Below are positions 25,991-39,300 of a stretch of 64,000 nt of DNA, piece by piece. The notes beneath the pieces were generated by a model. It was not told the DNA's origin, searched no databases, and saw only the letters and a program-made list of their open reading frames with translations. This stretch comes from Hydractinia symbiolongicarpus. Taxonomy: Eukaryota > Cnidaria > Hydrozoa > Anthoathecata > Hydractiniidae. The translations under genes were made by a program, and so were the position numbers. Where the stretch lies: NCBI RefSeq assembly GCF_029227915.1, contig NC_079880.1:8645501-8709500 (forward strand), in the 5' to 3' direction. Positions within the stretch are counted from its first letter, which is position 1. Each line of letters starts with the position of its first letter.

Positions 25991-26838
25991 CTATAAAGAT
26001 GAAATACCTTTTCGGTAGCACAATATTATTTTTTAACTGAATTTAAATTCATAAGTTAAATTGTCATACATCTATCACGATCTGGTAAAATAAGACAAAA
26101 AAGAAGACACACATGACTTTCATTACAAAATCTTCTAATTGTGGCTGTGAATTTGTGTATAATTAACCCTTTAATATAACAAATGCCAAGCAAATTAAGA
26201 CATCAGAAAAAAAAAAAAAAACAGAAACAGAAAAAAGGTTCTCTGAATAAATTTTATACGTTCCATGCTCTATTTAAGAACCTCAACAGACATCAAATTT
26301 ATGCTGTTATCACAAAATGCTTATTAAATAGAAAAATAAAAAACAAAATATGAAAGAACATCTTTCTCGCTAAATTTATTTCAAAATAATACTTTTTACA
26401 AGAATATTGTGGCGATCCGTAATAAATGTATATACAAAATTATTTCTTTCAAAGTTTGTCACTTTCTATAACTAAAATGCAAGAAATGTCATAAAAAAAA
26501 TTCTAGCTGGAACAACGAGCCATCTGGGCTGAACAATAAGTCACTTTTATAATCAAATTAGTTTCTCTTTTTTCATTCAGAGAGCAATAAAAATCTTACA
26601 TTTATCCACAATAATTGTTTTGGTTCGGCAGTGAAAGAGTCAACGAAGTGCAAAAGTGTTAAATATAAACCAAAGAAACTGCAAACACAAAAGTAATAGT
26701 TTAGAAGGAATGGCTTTAGGAAAAACATCTAAGATAAAAATTCACCTTTGATAAAAAGATTGGTTCAAATGTGCACATATAGCTTAAATAAAAATTATAA
26801 CCACCACTTCCTTTTATTTCGGAAAATTGATTATGTTA

Positions 26839-28469
26839 CTATCGTTTTTCCAAGGTTTTAAACTTTGATTCTAAAAACAAATATCATATATGATTTTCCA
26901 AGATAAACAACATAAAAACGAAAACATGAAGCAACAGCACAATTTTCTGCAGTTAATGTAAACTTTATTTTTAATATTTCAAGAAGTATGCCGAACTTAC
27001 CTAGTTGCTTTGAATAGTCATCTAATTTATATGCGGTTTGTTCTAGTTTTAAAACGCTCTCCTCCAAAAGTTCTATTTGTGTAAGGTAGGGACTTAATAA
27101 TTTATCTAAAAATACAGCAAGAAAAAAAAATTAATTTGATAGCCAGCCATGTTGTTATACATTTATACTGTCAAAAGCAAAACTTACATTTTTCATTTAT
27201 CTCCTCCATTTTAATAATTAGCGTTTTCGTGGATGTTGACATTTCATCGTATTTATTTATTGTTAGTTGGTTCAGCGTTTCTATTAATTTATAGTCTTCT
27301 GATGTTGCTAAAATGTAAGATAAATATGAAAAAACACGGATCATCTGGAGAAAAAGAGACAATAACAGAAAAATGTTAGTGTCAGTTTTTTGAGTTTTCG
27401 AATTAGACTGCATAAAGTTTGTTTATTTTATGAACTTCTAATAAGTAATAATACAGTTATTATGAATTATTAAAAAATTAGATTTGGTATAAATTAGTTA
27501 AACCTTTAGAAATATTTATCCCAAATTCTGGAGAAGTTTAAAGCTACGTACCAAAATACAAGCCTTATACATTTAAATGATTTTACACAAAACATTTAGC
27601 CTTTGTTAACAAACCTCGCAACAAACCTTGCAACAATCTTTAAAACGTTTTTTCTGGAGTTTCATAACAAAGTACAATAATATTATTTATCACTTTTTAA
27701 TAGTCTTATAATGAACTACTTTATTATAGCATACCAGATAATTCTCCATTTAAATAGTCAGCAATTTTTTCCACCATGTTGTTGCATGATTCTTCTATAG
27801 TTACTTTTTTTGCTTGTTTCGATTGTACGTCAGGCTTAGGTGTTTGAGGAGCTATAATAAATTATACTAATTATACTAACATTTTCCAGATTATAGGATT
27901 ACGCTTACACCCAGCCATATTTGTGTTGAAACACGTTTTTGTAAGTGAAGACTTTTAATATTTTAGATCTTTACTATCATATACATATCATTACAAAATA
28001 CTAAAGATTTTTGCCACTGTTCTTAATTTTAATTACATCAATTATATGCTTCAATTTTAGGGGCAATAGCAATCCAAATAAATTTGGCAAAGATTTTTTA
28101 ACTGTTAACATTTCTATAGAATATTTGCTATGACGCACAACAATATTTTGGAAACAATTTAAATCAAAACTGAAGAAGGAAAGAAGGATGTTACACAGAA
28201 GACAGACTAGTTAAATTTTTCCCTGCATAACTCTTATACAAAGGACCTTGAGTTCAATAGTAAAAGTACACTTGAAAAAATTCAAATACATGTCCATTGG
28301 TAGTTGCATATATCCTCATATCCCTATTTGCTTTGGCATATAAGAACTTACTTGCAGGACTGCTTTCTGGAGATACTGTGTTATTTTCACCTTGATTGCC
28401 AATATCTGTGCTTGATGAACTTGTTGATGCGTTACTTGTGTTGATACTGTCTTCAACCGTAGAATTCAT
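26839..28469 (-). CDS. BLOC1S2: BLOC-1 complex subunit 2
   Basis: Subunit of the BLOC-1 complex, which acts in cargo sorting to lysosome-related organelles and in endosome positioning. Five exons: 28469-28352, 27851-27735, 27307-27188, 27105-27001, 26870-26839, giving 163 aa. The N-terminal ~40 residues are Ser/Thr-rich and poorly conserved. The core follows the animal family closely: MVEKIADYLNGELS, then ATSEDYKLIETLNQLT, then a coiled coil through LEQTAYKLDDYSKQL and a final LESKFKTLEKR before TAG. The vertebrate protein is about 142 aa; the excess is in the N-terminal tail. All three conserved-core splice joins are phase 1. A possible polyadenylation signal (AATAAA, minus strand) lies at 26818-26813, about 20 nt past the stop. 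The next gene downstream is the cadherin, same strand, about 1.6 kb away. Confidence 0.93.
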
Positions 28470-28724
28470 AATTTATATAGTTTTAATCTATACAGTGATA
28501 CTCACAGTTATTTTTGATGAAACAAAACGCAATCAATATACTAAAGATTATATAATAAACATAATTTACTTTCCATCAAAAATCAGTCAAGTCAATAATG
28601 TTTTTGATAATTATTTTCTAGAAAAAAGACTGATAATTGTAATTAGCTTAAAATATATTATCAAAAAATAAACAGAAAAAGTACTTTACTCCAAACTTTG
28701 CAAAGAACATGATTATTTAAATGG

Positions 28725-28990
28725 AAATGTAACTCTCTCATCAGGCGGTCTTGCGTTCAAACCCGGCTAAATCATGCCAGAAATTATAAAAGTGTGAATC
28801 TATCCTTTCTGCTTAGTGTTTAGCATGAGAATAGGATTATTATTTTATGCGGTTGTTGAGTGATTGCTGTCCTTGTACTACTTTTGTAGCTCAAATAGGA
28901 GCTTTGAATGCATTAGGACCCTTGTGCATGAGTCTGTTGATAGCACTACCAATAGGAACTGAAGAGGCTATCCTGGGTAAACAATTCCAA
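28725..28990 (+). repeat. Possible SINE-like repeat
   Basis: GCGTTCAAACCC at about 28752 resembles a pol III B box. About 230 bp further on, the segment ends in CCTGGGTAAACAATTCC and an (AAT)n run, as a short retroposon might. No A box that I trust and no second copy in the window. The rest of 28470-30316 shows no gene or clear repeat. Confidence 0.3.
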
Positions 28991-30316
28991 ATAATAATAA
29001 TTTTGCACTGAATTTAAGAGCAGATTTTTCCCAAAGTGAAAAATTTTGAAGAAAAATAGAGAATTTTAGAAGATCAACTATTTTCTTATTTCTTAGATTT
29101 TCTTAAATCTATCAATTTCGGCCAAGAACAAATATGTTTAAGAAAGTATTACTTTTAGAATAACTGATTAAAAAATCAATTGAAATAAAGCTTTTGATGA
29201 GAGATGTTGCTAAAATGAAGGAAAGAACAAACAAGTTTATTAATATAAAAAATGTAAATTCTCTGTAATTATTATTAGTGTACCTAAAAAAAATAGAGAA
29301 GTTAAAAAATGAGATTTGTTCACATTCCCAACTTTTTAGAGGACAATGGGGATTTCGAAGGTTTTTCAAAAAAAGAGAACTTTAGAGGATTTTAAAGGAG
29401 ACGTGGCCACCCTGCTCATATTTAAGGACAACCAAATATAATTCCTACATAAATGTAAACATAAAAAGTATCAGTGTAACGGGATAAAATAGCATCTCAG
29501 CAAATACAATTTATGGAAAATACAAAACTAAGGTGTGTTACTTAATTTTCAAAAATATTAATTCTTAAAATTTAATGATTATCTATACGTAGCACTAAGT
29601 TAGTTGCAGCAGTTAAATCCATAAACATTGCTTTCTGAATTTAAGCTAAAGACGTCTAATAATGTATTGGATGGTTGAGTGTAGATATGTGATATATATT
29701 GGCCTGCTTACTTTAAGAACTTTAAGAACACAAATACATAATCAGATTGTTTATGGAGGCAAAACTAAAACACTTGACATTGTGAAATAGATTATGCCAT
29801 GTATAGTGTAATACATGGTAGATTGTGCTAGGTAAAAACAACTGACTTCATAGAACCAGTGTACAAAATTTATGTTTTGTTAAACTCGTCATAGTTTTAA
29901 CAACAACTATTTCAAACGAGATTGGTTATATTAAAAGTCATCTATAATAATTTGCAACAATACTGATTATTACTGATTATTGAACATAAAAATAAAGATT
30001 AAGACAAGCTTTAGGTTACTTTATCTGGAATACTTTTCTTATTACTGGTACTGTTAAAGTCCCAGTGCATTCAAAGTGCCATTTGAGCTATACAAACATG
30101 GTACCTGTATACGTGGCTTTGCGTTTGTTTCCTGCTTTTTTGCACTGAATACATTGTAAATAATCAAACAATAACAATTATTTATGGAGGAGAAGAATAA
30201 CAACAAAATCTTAAAACAAGTATATAAGTACAAGTTTACATAAAAATAACATAAATTTATTTTATATTTACAAAATACATTTTTACGATCTATATTTCAG
30301 ATGCAGTCTCTAGAAG

Positions 30317-33300
30317 TCATCTTGTTGACATCTTCATTTCCAGAAATTTAATGTCTGATTTTATCATAGCACAAATATTCCTTTCAGCACTGATTTTTCC
30401 AATTAATTCTTTTCCCTGCAACTAATTAAGAAAAAAAATGCAGAAGTGAAATATATTTTAAGAATAAATACAGCCAAAGAAATTTTGCTGCAGTGTGAAT
30501 AAATGTGAAAAATTAAAAAGACACACCTCAAGTAGTTTATTTTGTTTTTCAAGATCAGAAAGAAGTATTTCAAGAGCCAAAGTATCCTCTTCGGACTCCT
30601 AAATTGCATGCAGTTAAAGAAAGAATAAGGATAGAATTAAACAATAAAAGACAATAAAACAATAGTGCTGGTGGTAAGAACAACAGCTGCAACATAGTGG
30701 TTCAAAGGTCCCTCCCCCACATAACATTAAAAAGGATACAGAGTCTTCACTTTCATTGAAACATGAAGAATTTCTTGATGATGATGACAATGAAGCAGAG
30801 GATGATGACGATGATGAAGAATTGTCTTTTAAATTTTGATACTCTTGAAGTTTTGACTATTGATAAGAAAAAACAAACAAAAAATTAGATCTGTTTGATT
30901 CTGTAGTAAAGACACCTATATTCTATCCCACAATATTACTTCACATTAGCATGTCATCATGAGTCGGGTGTGCAGTTGGTTGGTTTGTTTGTGGAAATCT
31001 TAATCACTGAACAGTAGTTATGATAAAGTAGCTAGCACTGCTTCAATTTTGTCATGAAATAAACTTGAAAAAAGTATAGAAAGAATTATTAGCTCTGTAA
31101 GTATTTTATGGTTTCAGACCATAAAACTTCAATTCTACAACAATTTGACTATAGGGCAGGGTAACAAGTAAAGTAAGTTTCACAGAACACATTCTGACTT
31201 AGCAAAAACATCTCTACCATAACAGTATAAATTCTTCTAAAATTTATCTATAATAATTCCTACTTTTAACTGCTCCACGTCTAGTTGTTCACGTTGTATT
31301 TTTCTTTTCAAAAGTTGTCCAACTTTTAACAGCTCCTTAAAAAACAAAAAACATTCAACAAACATAAAATAAATGAAACATGAGATCAGCTAGACATTTT
31401 TGAGATGTTTTCTTCATCCTTCAGATCATCTCTTGAATTAACCGCAACATCCTGATTCTGTTCTTTTTGTCATTTTAAATGGTTTGAGATCGAACACCAC
31501 TTGGACTGGTTAATTTGGCAAATTGAGAGGGTATGGATTCTTTTTACTACACCAATATTAAATGCAACGCAGCCTTAAGAATAATACAAAAGACGAAAAC
31601 CTGTGTATCACACTGCTAGCTTTACTACATTTGTTTATGCCTGGTTTAGGGTACCTCGAGGATAAAAAAAAGGAGTCTATCTCGCTCATTCTGATTGAAA
31701 ACCCTCTGAATCAATAAAAAATTAGTATGGTTTGCACAGTCAAAGGTTTGCACTGGCAAAGTGACTTTAAACAAACAAAAAAATACACATACTACCTCAT
31801 TCTGTAGTAACAATTTTTTTTCCTCGAGAATCAATGCTTTGTATTCCTCTAAAAGAATGTAATATTGGCTTTAACATACCAATAAGTTTACACAAATGAA
31901 TGAAAACAGTAAAAAAATTAATATAAGTAGGTGTGTTTCTAATAATGTCACTCACAGGCCATTTCGTGAAAGGCATGCGATCACACGCGCATGCCCCCAC
32001 ACACGTGCAGATTTGTTTAGGTGTGCGATTCATCGCACGCGCAAAATGTTGCTGTAATTTGAAAATTTAATAAAGAAACCTTAAAAATAAACGATCATTC
32101 TTTTACTGAACTCACAGTGGATCACACGCGAGCAGTCTTTACAAAATGTTGATGTGAATTTAATTGCTACCAATTGCTTTTATTCTTTCTTTTTGCCGAC
32201 CAAGGGGTATTATGCAGAACAGATGTAGGTTGCTAACGACCTAGTGTGTGGCCGCTATCTTTTGAAGAATTTGTTTCTTTTTCCTTTCAAATTTTGCAAA
32301 CCAATGAAAACATTGAGTTAATGATGGGATCGTCGATATTTTATTTTGTTTGTTCAGTTTGGGTTAATGTGGAGATTACATCAGCGCTATAAATTTTTTT
32401 TAAAAATGTCTGAAAAAAGAACGAAAGGAAATAAAGTTGAATTAAAAACTTTTGAAAGTTGGGGTATATTCTTGGTTGGAAGACAGAGGAAAAAGATGGA
32501 AAGGTATTAGTGAACTATGTTTGGTGTAAAGTTTGTGCGAGGTATAAAACGAAAATTACTTCTCGATTAAAAGGAAATGCGAAGATAGCTGCGTTAGCGT
32601 TATAAACGGTACAAATGTGGTAACAAAATACCAGGTGAGAGATTTTAACAGTAAAAGGTTGTTTCGATTTATTTTTATTTTTTCTAATATTTTAATTGAT
32701 TTTATAAAAAAATGCAACAATATTTTAATCTTTGTAAGGTCGCCTTTTGGAGAATTTAAAAGAAATTCAGCATTATTTAAGTTGAAATAACTAAAAGATA
32801 AAGTAACTAATAAGAAAAAAAAACTTCTTTAATAACAAAATATTCTTTTAGATAATAATTTTTCTGATTCATCCAACATGAGGTTTATTAAATATTATTA
32901 TTAGCGGCCGTTCAACTTTCCGTAATTTAATTTAATTTAAATATCTGTTTGCCCCACAAATAATAACAAAGTTTAATTAACGAGTCTGCTAATGACTTCT
33001 TCGTATATGGGTCGAAATTCCTTGCCGTACATTGTTGGAACTTGCACTTCGTTTGTTCCTTACACTAAAACAACAGCCCCTGTGCGGTGTACAGATGTAA
33101 AGGAAATGTTTTTGTAAAAATGTTTTTTTTTGATAGCACACGCATTGCACGCGCAGAATGTATGAGGCGTGTGATCTACCGCACGCCTGCCTAAAATCTT
33201 ACGAAATGGCCTGCACTCAGCTACAAACTACAAATAAATGTTACCGTCATCATCCTCAGCATCATCAAGTATTGAATCTGTTTTACCATCATTTTCGGAA

Positions 33301-36300
33301 GGTAAGGTTTGTTTTTTGCTTGGAATGTTGTCCACCTTGTCGTCATTCTTTTTCGCTTGTGAAGTAAGCTCTGTGATTTCATCTGCTTTGCTAGTTGACT
33401 TTGTGACAGTAATTTCTGCTTTCCATGTTTCTTTCTTGACCCTGGGTGGTTTTGCCTTTGTTTTCTTAGTTTTTATATCATTGATTGCTACTTGTTCCTT
33501 CACTTCATTTAAGGACTGCTTTGAAGCTAAGTCTTTTAACGTCACATTATTAACAGAAGGTTCAGCATCCTTAACCTCTGTTTCCTTTGTATTATCAACT
33601 GATTTTAAAACATCACTCGAATTTTCTTTGGTACCTACTTTCTCGATTTTCTTTTTCAACGTCTTCAATTCCCTTTTTATTTGAGTGGATTGTCTTTGTC
33701 TTTCCCAAAGCTCATCCATTAAACTTTCATTCTATATTATAGATAAGGCATGGGTTGTTGTTTCTCATAAAAAGTAACCAATCATTGTGTGGCCAAATGG
33801 CAAGCAGTCACAACATATATTCTTCTAGCGATCCTAAAATTATAGTTTTAACAGAAACAAACCTCGTCACCAACTTGATTAACCCTTGCATGCAACTCGG
33901 TCAAGACTTTTTCATTTTCTTCAAGCATCTCTTGAAGTCCTCTGAAAAAAGATTGTGTATTACAGAAAGAAATAACCATATCTAAGATGGAGTGCAAAAG
34001 CAAAAATGTCCCAGCGAAAAAACCCATAATAGTCTCTACCAAATTATAAAGTTTCATAATTTAATTTGATGTTGTTGTGTTTTTAGCCAGATTTCTAATA
34101 TCACAAAAATTGACTACAACCTAATACCCAGCCCAAATAATGTCTTTGCTAACCTCTAGTAAAAATTACATGTATTTATCACAATAAACTTTTTCTTAAA
34201 AACGAAATAAACACCATACTCTATTGTGTCAGGAAATGACAGCTCTTCTTTTTCCGGTTCCACAGGTTCCATGTAACTAAAAGTAAAAATGAGAAAGAAA
34301 AAATTAAAACCTACAGACATGTAAAAGGTGGAAAGTTACGCAAGAATGCATAAAGTACATACGAAACAAGCTGTGTATCCGGAAATAGTTTTGAAATGTG
34401 TGTAAAAAATATATTTAAAACGCCATGCGATATGCTCATTGTTGGACTGAAAACAATACTCAGATTTTGAATGTTCATTTTTGTTGCTGTGCCCTAAAAT
34501 ACAGAATTAAGAAATATTAAATAATAACAACAACTAAATGTTCAAAACAAAATATACTTCTTTTTTTCCATCCGAATCTGACAAACCTCACAACCTTCCA
34601 TTTTAACATTACCGTTTTTAAAATAGTAATTAAAAAAATAGATGAAACGAAATAGGTATTTATAAGCTTTAGGAGACATTTCCTTGTCATTTTCAAACAA
34701 AATAGGGCAATTTTTAAGCTTAAGGGAAATTTTCATATTTCTTTAGAATGAGACTGATTTTAGAGGCTGATTTGTAAGCTGCAAAGGGGTGTTTTCTTGT
34801 TATTTTGGCACAAAATACAGTGATTTTTAAGCTTCCTCATAATTTTAGAAAAAAATACAGCGATTCATAACCTAAAATGCGGCAATGTTTTCTGTACATA
34901 CGGTCTTATGTTTGTCACTTTGGAATAATATAATAGGCCATATTTAAAGCTTTTTGTAAGCCCACTTTCATAGCTTTACAACAAAATACATGTTACTTAG
35001 AAAAACAGTAGTTTTTCCTTTTAACATGAGTGTTCTTAACCCTTCAAAATAAAACATCTTGGTATATTTTTTACAAACAAATCATTTTCTTTAACCGTTT
35101 GTGCCTTTTTAAATCCCTTCCATTCCCTAATAGTCTGGCTTAAAGTTTTCTTTTTCATCCATTTTTTGATACTTGTTACAAACTAGGAAAGGCACATGTT
35201 ATTGAATTCACATGGAATTCACATGTTATTAAAACAGAAACAAAACATAATATTGAGGACAGAATTTCGTATTATTAAAATTACGAAATCTCTGCATTTC
35301 GTATTTTAAAAAATATTAATAACGAATTGGTCTGTTTTTCTAGAGATCATCACAAATTTCAAAGATATTTTAAGTGACTTTGATTTCCCTTTATTAACAT
35401 TGCAATGAAAATTTAAATTTCCCTAACAAGATTAATACAAGAAAAATGTCACAAGCATAATACTTACGTTATCTATTACATGTAAAAAATGTGTGAATAA
35501 CCATGCCAGTAATGTTTTGTTTGCGCAAGGTAGGTCATGAATTAGTTGTTGAAACCTCTTCACTTGTTCTTTCGGGTCATCAAGGCCTTTAACACAAAAT
35601 TGCATAATTTAAAAATATATCACAAGTTCGTATTAAACAATTCATATTCTTTATGGTGTTAGATAACAAGGGATAAAACAAGACTTCTTAATGTAAATAT
35701 ATCTTTAAACATCTTAGTGCAATATTATGATTACCATTTGCACAAATTATTTTTACGTCACTGTAAAGAATAGTCAGCTTTACTTTTGGGAATTTGAGTT
35801 TGATTTCCAGTGACCCCAGTTAACCAATACAATATGACAACCTTTTTGGCTATTGTAAAGTTAATATCAAAGTGCAAAGTAAGGTCTTTAGTGACCTTAC
35901 ACAGTTCATACAATCTATTGCTGATCTATCATCAATTTGTCACAGATGACATCCGTGTATTACCACCACAAATGATTTGTAATTAACAAAACCTACCAAC
36001 ACATGAATCGAAGATTGGTGCTAGCCGTGTTGTGAGAATATTGGAAGGAAGGTCGCGTAAGAATAATTTCAACAAGCTTGCAACAGTGTTCGGGTCATAG
36101 TCTGTAAGGTCTATCTTTCGTCCTAAAAAATAAATACAAAAACAATGATTTTAATAAAAAGTAATAAATCCCATATTTATTTATTTTCCAGACCCAATGT
36201 GAGAAAATATTGAGATATAATGTGAGATATAATGTGTGCTAGATTACCGAAAAATGTCTTGACGTGGCTACAGTATCAGAAAATTTTGCTTCAATACATT

Positions 36301-39300
36301 GTATATAACAGATTTATAGAAGCTCTACAATGTAAGCATGTAAAAAGTTTGAAAATTGAATGACAACATACCTTCATTAAATAGTTGTTTTAAGGCCTCC
36401 ACTTTTGACTTGACACCAGAAACTCTGTAAATTCCCTCGATGTCCAAACCTATTTAAATATAAAGTAAATTCAAAACAGAATCGTAATTTTGTACCATTT
36501 TATTCTACACAAAATGAATGAAGGTATGTAGATTTATTACAAAGACATAAAATAGAATGAAAGTTAGCGGAGTTTGCAGGAAAGGGGTTGGTAGTAACTC
36601 AATTTTTTCTCAGATTTGCAAGCATTGGGTACATAAGAAGTGCAATAGTATTAGTGGAAGGTTAAGAGCTGGCATACAGTTTGTATGCAAGCGTGAGATT
36701 ATAGAGAATGAAGTATTTCCAGCTTTAATGATGTACAACAGTGGCACGTTAGAGATAGTTAAGAACTTCTGTTACTTAGGTGATATGTTGGCCAGTGAAG
36801 GGGGTGTTGGAAGAAGTGTTACTTGCAGGATAGGTTCTGCTTGGAAAAAGTTTAGAGAGTTACTTCCTTTATTGACTAGCAGAGTCCTGTCAATTGAGGT
36901 AAAAGGTAGGTTGTATGAGGCCTGTGTAAGAAGTGTTATGTTGTACGGTAGTGAGACATGGGCAGTGAAGCAGGAAGATCTTGACCGTTTAGAAAGGAAT
37001 GATATGAGAATGGTTAGGTGGATGTGTAATGCCAGTCTGAGAGACAGAAAGAGTTCAGATGAGCTAAGAAGCAGGCTAAGTCTCCGTAGAATTAAAGATG
37101 TTATCCAGATAAGAAGATTGAATTGGCTGGGGCACTTGGAAAGAATGGAGGAGGATAATTGGGTAAGAAAGTGTAGAGACTTGATAGTTCCTGGGGCAAA
37201 GCCCAGAGGCAGACCGAGAAAGACTTGGCAGGAGGTTATAAGGACAGACTTGATAGAGAGGAAGTTGAGTTTAGATCTAACACAGTCTAGATCAGATTGG
37301 AAGAGGGTCATTAATATACCCCGTCCAACCCATGCTAGCATGGAAAACGGACGTTAAGCCGAGAATGATGATGATGATGAAAAGGAAAATAAACAATAAA
37401 ACGTAGTATGTCAAAAACTTTTTTTATTATTATTACTAATATCTACCCAGTAACATTTCACTGCATAAATAAATGTATTTCAGAATTTCAAGCATCAGGA
37501 AATAATTGTTGTGATTTCCACACTTATTAGAAACAGGGTCGGTTTTTAAACTTGTGTCAGCAAATTTTTTCCAACACAGTTTGAGAAGTGCGCAATTTAT
37601 GCTATTCTCACTTTATAAAAACCTTGTTCACAATGTAGAGTCTTGATTTTTTAGCATAATTTTTAGGTTTGTTGGTGAAATGCTAGTTTTAGTTATCTCA
37701 GAAGTTTAATGGTTAAAATTTAATTGCATTAGGGGCTACGAAACAGCTCAAGTATTTGCTGTTGTTGTATTTGCTAAAAATGCTATACTAAATAGCCTTA
37801 ATATAAAATAGAGTGTTTTTTCATTTTCAGTTATTTTCAAAGTGATTAAGATTGTTTTTGTAGTCATTGCTGGTAAACTTTTCCCGCCCTAGAAAAAAAC
37901 AATTTTGTTGTTATATTTCCACCTTTTTTCAGACTAATCTTTGAAGATAAATTAATAAATATAATTCAGTTTCTTAAAAGCTAAGTCTTGTAACTAAAAC
38001 TTTAATTGACAAGACAATTTGATTTGATTTCGTCAGAATAATAATTGGTTTACCTTGCATGTTATTCCTAAATAAGTTTTATCAAATTTAATTTAACATT
38101 TTATAATTTAGCAAACCTAAACTAACTTTTTTAAAAGAGGAATTTAATTAACATTGATGTGTGTTAATTTGGTTTTGCATAATACTGCAATTTGTTTAAG
38201 CTTGGCTATCATAGAAAGGAATTTTTTTTTATTTTTGCATGATAGAAAGGGGTGAAAGGGAAGGCAGGTTTGACAGTATCTTCAAAAAAATAACAGCTGA
38301 AATTATGAATGCAGCTAACCTTTTTCTTCGACATACATTATGCATTCCCTTACAATTCGTGGCAATTCAACTTTATCTGGCAACCTACTTCGCTCAACAG
38401 CTGTTTCTAGGGAGACTCCAAACACTGGACCTGAGGGAAAAATAAATTTTTATTATGAGTAGTTAAATATTTCGCTTGGGGGTGTGGAATAAGATTATTT
38501 TAATTAAAAAACATTTTTAGTTTTAAACCCACCATGTAATGGAGCTACATCACAGGTTTCGCCCACCTCATCACCACTCACCACAGATTTCTTAGTCTTC
38601 TTCTTTTTATCCTTCTCTTTATCTTTTTCTTTCTCCTTCTCCTTCTCTTTTTCCTTTTTCTTGCCTTTTTTTTTAATTTTCACCTTGAAGGTATTAGATC
38701 TGTTATTTTTTATCTTCCGTCGGTTCCTAAACAAACATGATTAACAAAAGTTCAGGATTTGTTAAACGCATCTTGAAATATGCAATTTGTAATGAATGAA
38801 TGCACGACAAAATATTACAATTTCTTTTAACGGAACTGTATTCAAAACAACTATTATATTTCAGATACATTAGTTAACAGCCCTTGAAATTGGCGTAGGC
38901 ATTCGGCACTGCCAATGTAATTGCTGACGTAAAATTTGAGGATACTGTAGTTGCGTCTGCAAAAAAATGCCGACGTAATTATACTGTAATTTTGTTGTGA
39001 AATTTTTAAATAACAATAATTTTGGTTTTGTTTAAGCTATTCCCACTGCTTGCGGCTACATAATAATTACATTTAATTTTCAATAAGTTAGGCCATTATC
39101 AATAACTAAAATCATTCAGGCTACAGAAATACTGTAACAATAACCAAAAAATTGTATATCGTAATAAAAAGAAGTCCAGAAGTTCTTTATCCCACACGAC
39201 ACAACAGTCAATAAGTCAGCCCTGCCCTGGGTTTTGTGTAGAGAAATTTTCTGCTAATAACTCTAACAAATGGGTCTTCTGTACAGTTTTGCTTCATGTA

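Noticed and set aside
33238-33684. 148-codon open frame on the plus strand
   Set aside because: It is the antisense shadow of RALBP1 exon 10, whose low-complexity Lys/Glu codons leave the opposite strand free of stops.
36772-37341. 189-codon minus-strand frame (and its twin at 49341-49910)
   Set aside because: Exact shadow of the LINE C-terminal frame; no family features of its own, and both copies exist only because the LINE copies are nearly identical.
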